Source: Chromobotia macracanthus (taxonomy: Eukaryota > Chordata > Actinopteri > Cypriniformes > Botiidae). From it: a stretch of 64,000 nt of DNA. The stretch lies in NCBI GenBank assembly GCA_036877525.1, contig JAZGTH010000002.1, positions 806,001 to 870,000 on the forward strand, given 5' to 3'. The notes beneath the pieces were generated by a model that did not search any database, was not told where the DNA came from, and worked only from the letters and a program-made list of their open reading frames with translations. A program made the translations under genes and the position numbers. Of the stretch, positions 62,177 through 64,000 are shown one piece after another; within the stretch, counting starts at the first letter, position 1, and each line of letters opens with the position of its first letter.

Positions 62177-62574
62177 GATCCCATGGGGCTGCAATGACCC
62201 CAGCAAAAAAAATCTGCTATCTGACAAGGGGACAACTGTCTTTTTTGTGTTTTAGGGCAGTTAAAAAAGTCTACTAAAAATCTAACCTAAAACAACCATG
62301 GGTACACAAACAAACGTACAAATAAATTTGCAATTGCCAAAATTGCAAATCTAACAAAATCTCAAAATTCTTTGTGTGAAGAACAAGATAAATTCATTCA
62401 ACATTGGCTCGACAAAGTGATCACATATCGGTTTGTATGATGATTTGTCGGTTTGCTGGGGGACGCGTGCTTTGAGCCCCTTCTCGTGAATGCCAGAGGT
62501 ACAGGTGTAAAGCAGCGTCACCATGCGAGAACTACTGTTGATCACAATTTACAGACAGATGTTACGTTAAAACG

Positions 62575-62586
62575 GCGTGGCTTGGG
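62575..62586 (+). promoter_or_regulatory. 12-mer shared by both hes2 upstream regions
   Basis: GCGTGGCTTGGG, identical to 45254-45265, 622 bp before the ATG of copy 2. Confidence 0.4.
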
Positions 62587-63026
62587 AATCTGTCTGTTTA
62601 AATTATAAATGCTTATTCCACCCTAAACTGAACTCCAACCCCGTGTGCTCATGCGTCATCAGCATCGCTTCTAAAAAATTACCATTACATTATATCATTT
62701 AATATATATAATAATAAATAAACCAATAAATCGCTTTATTTTTTGTCGACGTGATTGGTATATTCTTCCAAAACAGTTTTTTACGATTTTAAATGTTCTG
62801 CTAAGCTTAACAGTGCAAAGTGCAGGGAGAATACTAAATGTACTAATTAAACGTACTACTATTCGGAATATGAAATGTAATGCAATAATAAAATTTGTTT
62901 TAATAAATAATAAATACATTTTATTAGTTTAAATACAAATTATTAAAGACAGTTCCTCATAACTGAATCACCACATATTTTAAACCAACATATGTTGCTT
63001 TATAAACGTGATTTTCAAAAGATAGA

Positions 63027-63051
63027 CATATATATATATATATATATATAT
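63027..63051. repeat. TA microsatellite
   Basis: A TA dinucleotide run about 150 bp before the second hes2 start codon. Confidence 0.9.
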
Positions 63052-63132
63052 TTATGCAAGCTACAGACGCGTCCTTTTGTTCTGAAATCTAAAGTTATTT
63101 GTCCAGAGGAGTTTTTCTGAGGCTTGGGGGCG

Positions 63133-63140
63133 TTCCCATG
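63133..63140 (-). promoter_or_regulatory. Possible RBPJ/Su(H) site
   Basis: CATGGGAA on the - strand fits the broad RBPJ consensus YRTGDGAD and lies 17 bp before the TATA box of hes2 copy 2. A single site is weak evidence. Copy 1 has only the weaker CATGTGAG at 45629. Confidence 0.3.
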
Positions 63141-63156
63141 ACGCGCCCGTCAGAAA

Positions 63157-63162
63157 TATAAA
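63157..63162 (+). promoter_or_regulatory. TATA box of hes2 copy 2
   Basis: TATAAA lies 40 bp before the ATG at 63197, so the 5' leader is probably only about 10 nt, or transcription starts differently from copy 1. Confidence 0.65.
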
Positions 63163-63196
63163 CCCCGCTCTGAGATCTACTCTCAACACCGTCAGG

Positions 63197-63993
63197 ATGA
63201 CTCCTTACGCCACTGCCGTACCTGCCCTGCCTTGTTTGCCCCGCACTGTGGATCTGAGAAAAGAGGCAAACGAACTAAGAAAAACCCTGAAACCTATATT
63301 GGAGAAGAGACGGCGAGCGCGCATCAATGAAAGCCTCAGCCGGTTAAAAGCGCTCATCCTCCCTCTCATAGGCAAATATGTAAGTTTGTTTTTTAAACAG
63401 ATGCAACACATCAACTATGTTAATATGTTCCATATGTACAACACAAAGTGATGAGCTATTTAAACACTGGTTCTCACCCTTCTGCTTTCTCCATTCTAGA
63501 GCTGCCGCTATTCAAGATTTGAAAAAGCTGATATTTTGGAAATGACCGTCAGATTTCTGACTGATATTCAAACCATGCCATCTAAAGGTGAGTGTTCTTC
63601 GAATATCTAAATCATTTGAACTTGCATCATGATTGCTGGGGTCGCGTATCTGCAAATCAACCTAAATGAAATATATTTCTGTTTACAGACAGTACAGTTA
63701 GCTTTGAAGAGGGGTACAAGACCTGCCTGCAGCGCGTTTCTGCGGTTCTGCCGCAAAGCAGCCTGGATGCAGAAAACCGCCACCGCGTCAACGAGTTCGT
63801 CCAGCGCTCCAGGACGCCCACTACACCCGCCTGCCAGAAGTGCTGTGCGCAGAGCTCCAGATTTATGTCACGAATACAACAAAAACTTTTGGTCTTGAAA
63901 TCCGCAAACCCCATCAAAAGCGATGCTGCGATTCTCATTCGACCTCAGCCTTCAGCACTGATCACCAATGCTAAAGTATGGAGACCTTGGTAG
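63197..63993 (+). CDS. hes2: Hes2-type bHLH-Orange repressor, copy 2 (3 exons)
   Basis: Coding exons are 63197-63379, 63500-63587 and 63689-63993 with GT-AG introns (120 and 101 bp), giving 191 aa. The bHLH spans about residues 26-84: NELRKTLKPILEKRRRARIN with the Hes proline (Pro33), LILPLIG, and FEKADILEMTVRFL. The Orange domain is about 92-131 (SFEEGYKTCLQRVSAVLP). The end is VWRPW. Exon 1 fuses the sequences that are exons 1 and 2 in copy 1, with no intron between ELRK and TLKP. The 88-nt exon and its phases match copy 1 exactly. A CQKCCAQSS cluster corresponds to CQNCCAQNS in copy 1. The two proteins are clear tandem duplicates, about 16.4 kb apart. The window ends 7 bp after the stop, so no poly(A) signal is visible. 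Confidence 0.88.
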
Positions 63994-64000
63994 AGCTTGT

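Noticed and set aside
63629..63938. 89-codon + frame and 93-codon - frame over hes2 copy 2 exon 3
   Set aside because: Shadow frames of the real exon, which encodes the Orange domain and WRPW in a different frame.
1..64000. CRISPR arrays, operons, bacterial or phage features
   Set aside because: None seen; the intron-containing genes and transposon content are those of a vertebrate.

Overview
The window looks like nuclear DNA of a teleost fish. It is AT-rich, its host genes have introns with GT-AG junctions, and it is loaded with teleost-type repeats: L2/CR1-like LINEs, Tc1-like transposons, a DIRS-like element, Gypsy pieces, a Polinton/Maverick remnant, a tRNA-derived SINE and several MITE families. 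An otophysan (characin, catfish or cyprinid relative) is my guess; the species cannot be fixed from the sequence.

Host genes are few. Two complete hairy/enhancer-of-split genes of the Hes2 type lie in tandem on the + strand, at 45855-46784 (196 aa, four coding exons) and 63197-63993 (191 aa, three coding exons). Both encode a Hes-type bHLH, an Orange domain and a terminal WRPW. The second copy has lost the first intron. Each has a TATA box, and the two upstream regions share collinear short motifs: paired CGCGTG boxes exactly 11 bp apart, and the 12-mer GCGTGGCTTGGG about 600 bp before each start. At the left edge, on the - strand, are exons of espin, an actin-bundling protein: a proline-rich exon at 1961-2189 and a degenerate-looking exon at 5779-5922. 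A possible small 5' exon (7828-7879) and a possible promoter (about 8187-8480) are weaker calls. Espin divergent from hes2 matches the human HES2-ESPN arrangement. The espin ankyrin exons were not found.

Layout: 1-8.5 kb, espin 3' half with a TTA-flanked MITE. 8.5-17 kb, mostly featureless intergenic DNA with small LINE and Tc1 fragments. 17-25 kb, Gypsy and LINE fragments and a 3.2 kb unit flanked by long inverted repeats. 25.8-34.4 kb, a nested cluster: an L2-like LINE inside a Tc1-like element that abuts a decayed Polinton (polymerase on +; integrase, capsid-related and protease pieces on -). 35-37 kb, a second L2-like LINE and an unassigned coding remnant. 38-45.8 kb, a repeat copy, a SINE, then largely unique DNA with CpG-rich patches upstream of the first hes2 gene. 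47-62 kb, intergenic with a LINE, a Tc1 deletion derivative, a DIRS remnant and another copy of the inverted-repeat family. 62-64 kb, the second hes2 gene.

The two Hes2 proteins should act as Notch-family or Notch-independent bHLH repressors. The shared upstream CGCGTG pairs match class C sites known to be bound by Hairy/Hes proteins, so auto- or cross-repression is a reasonable, untested idea. All transposable elements seen are broken and none looks autonomous.
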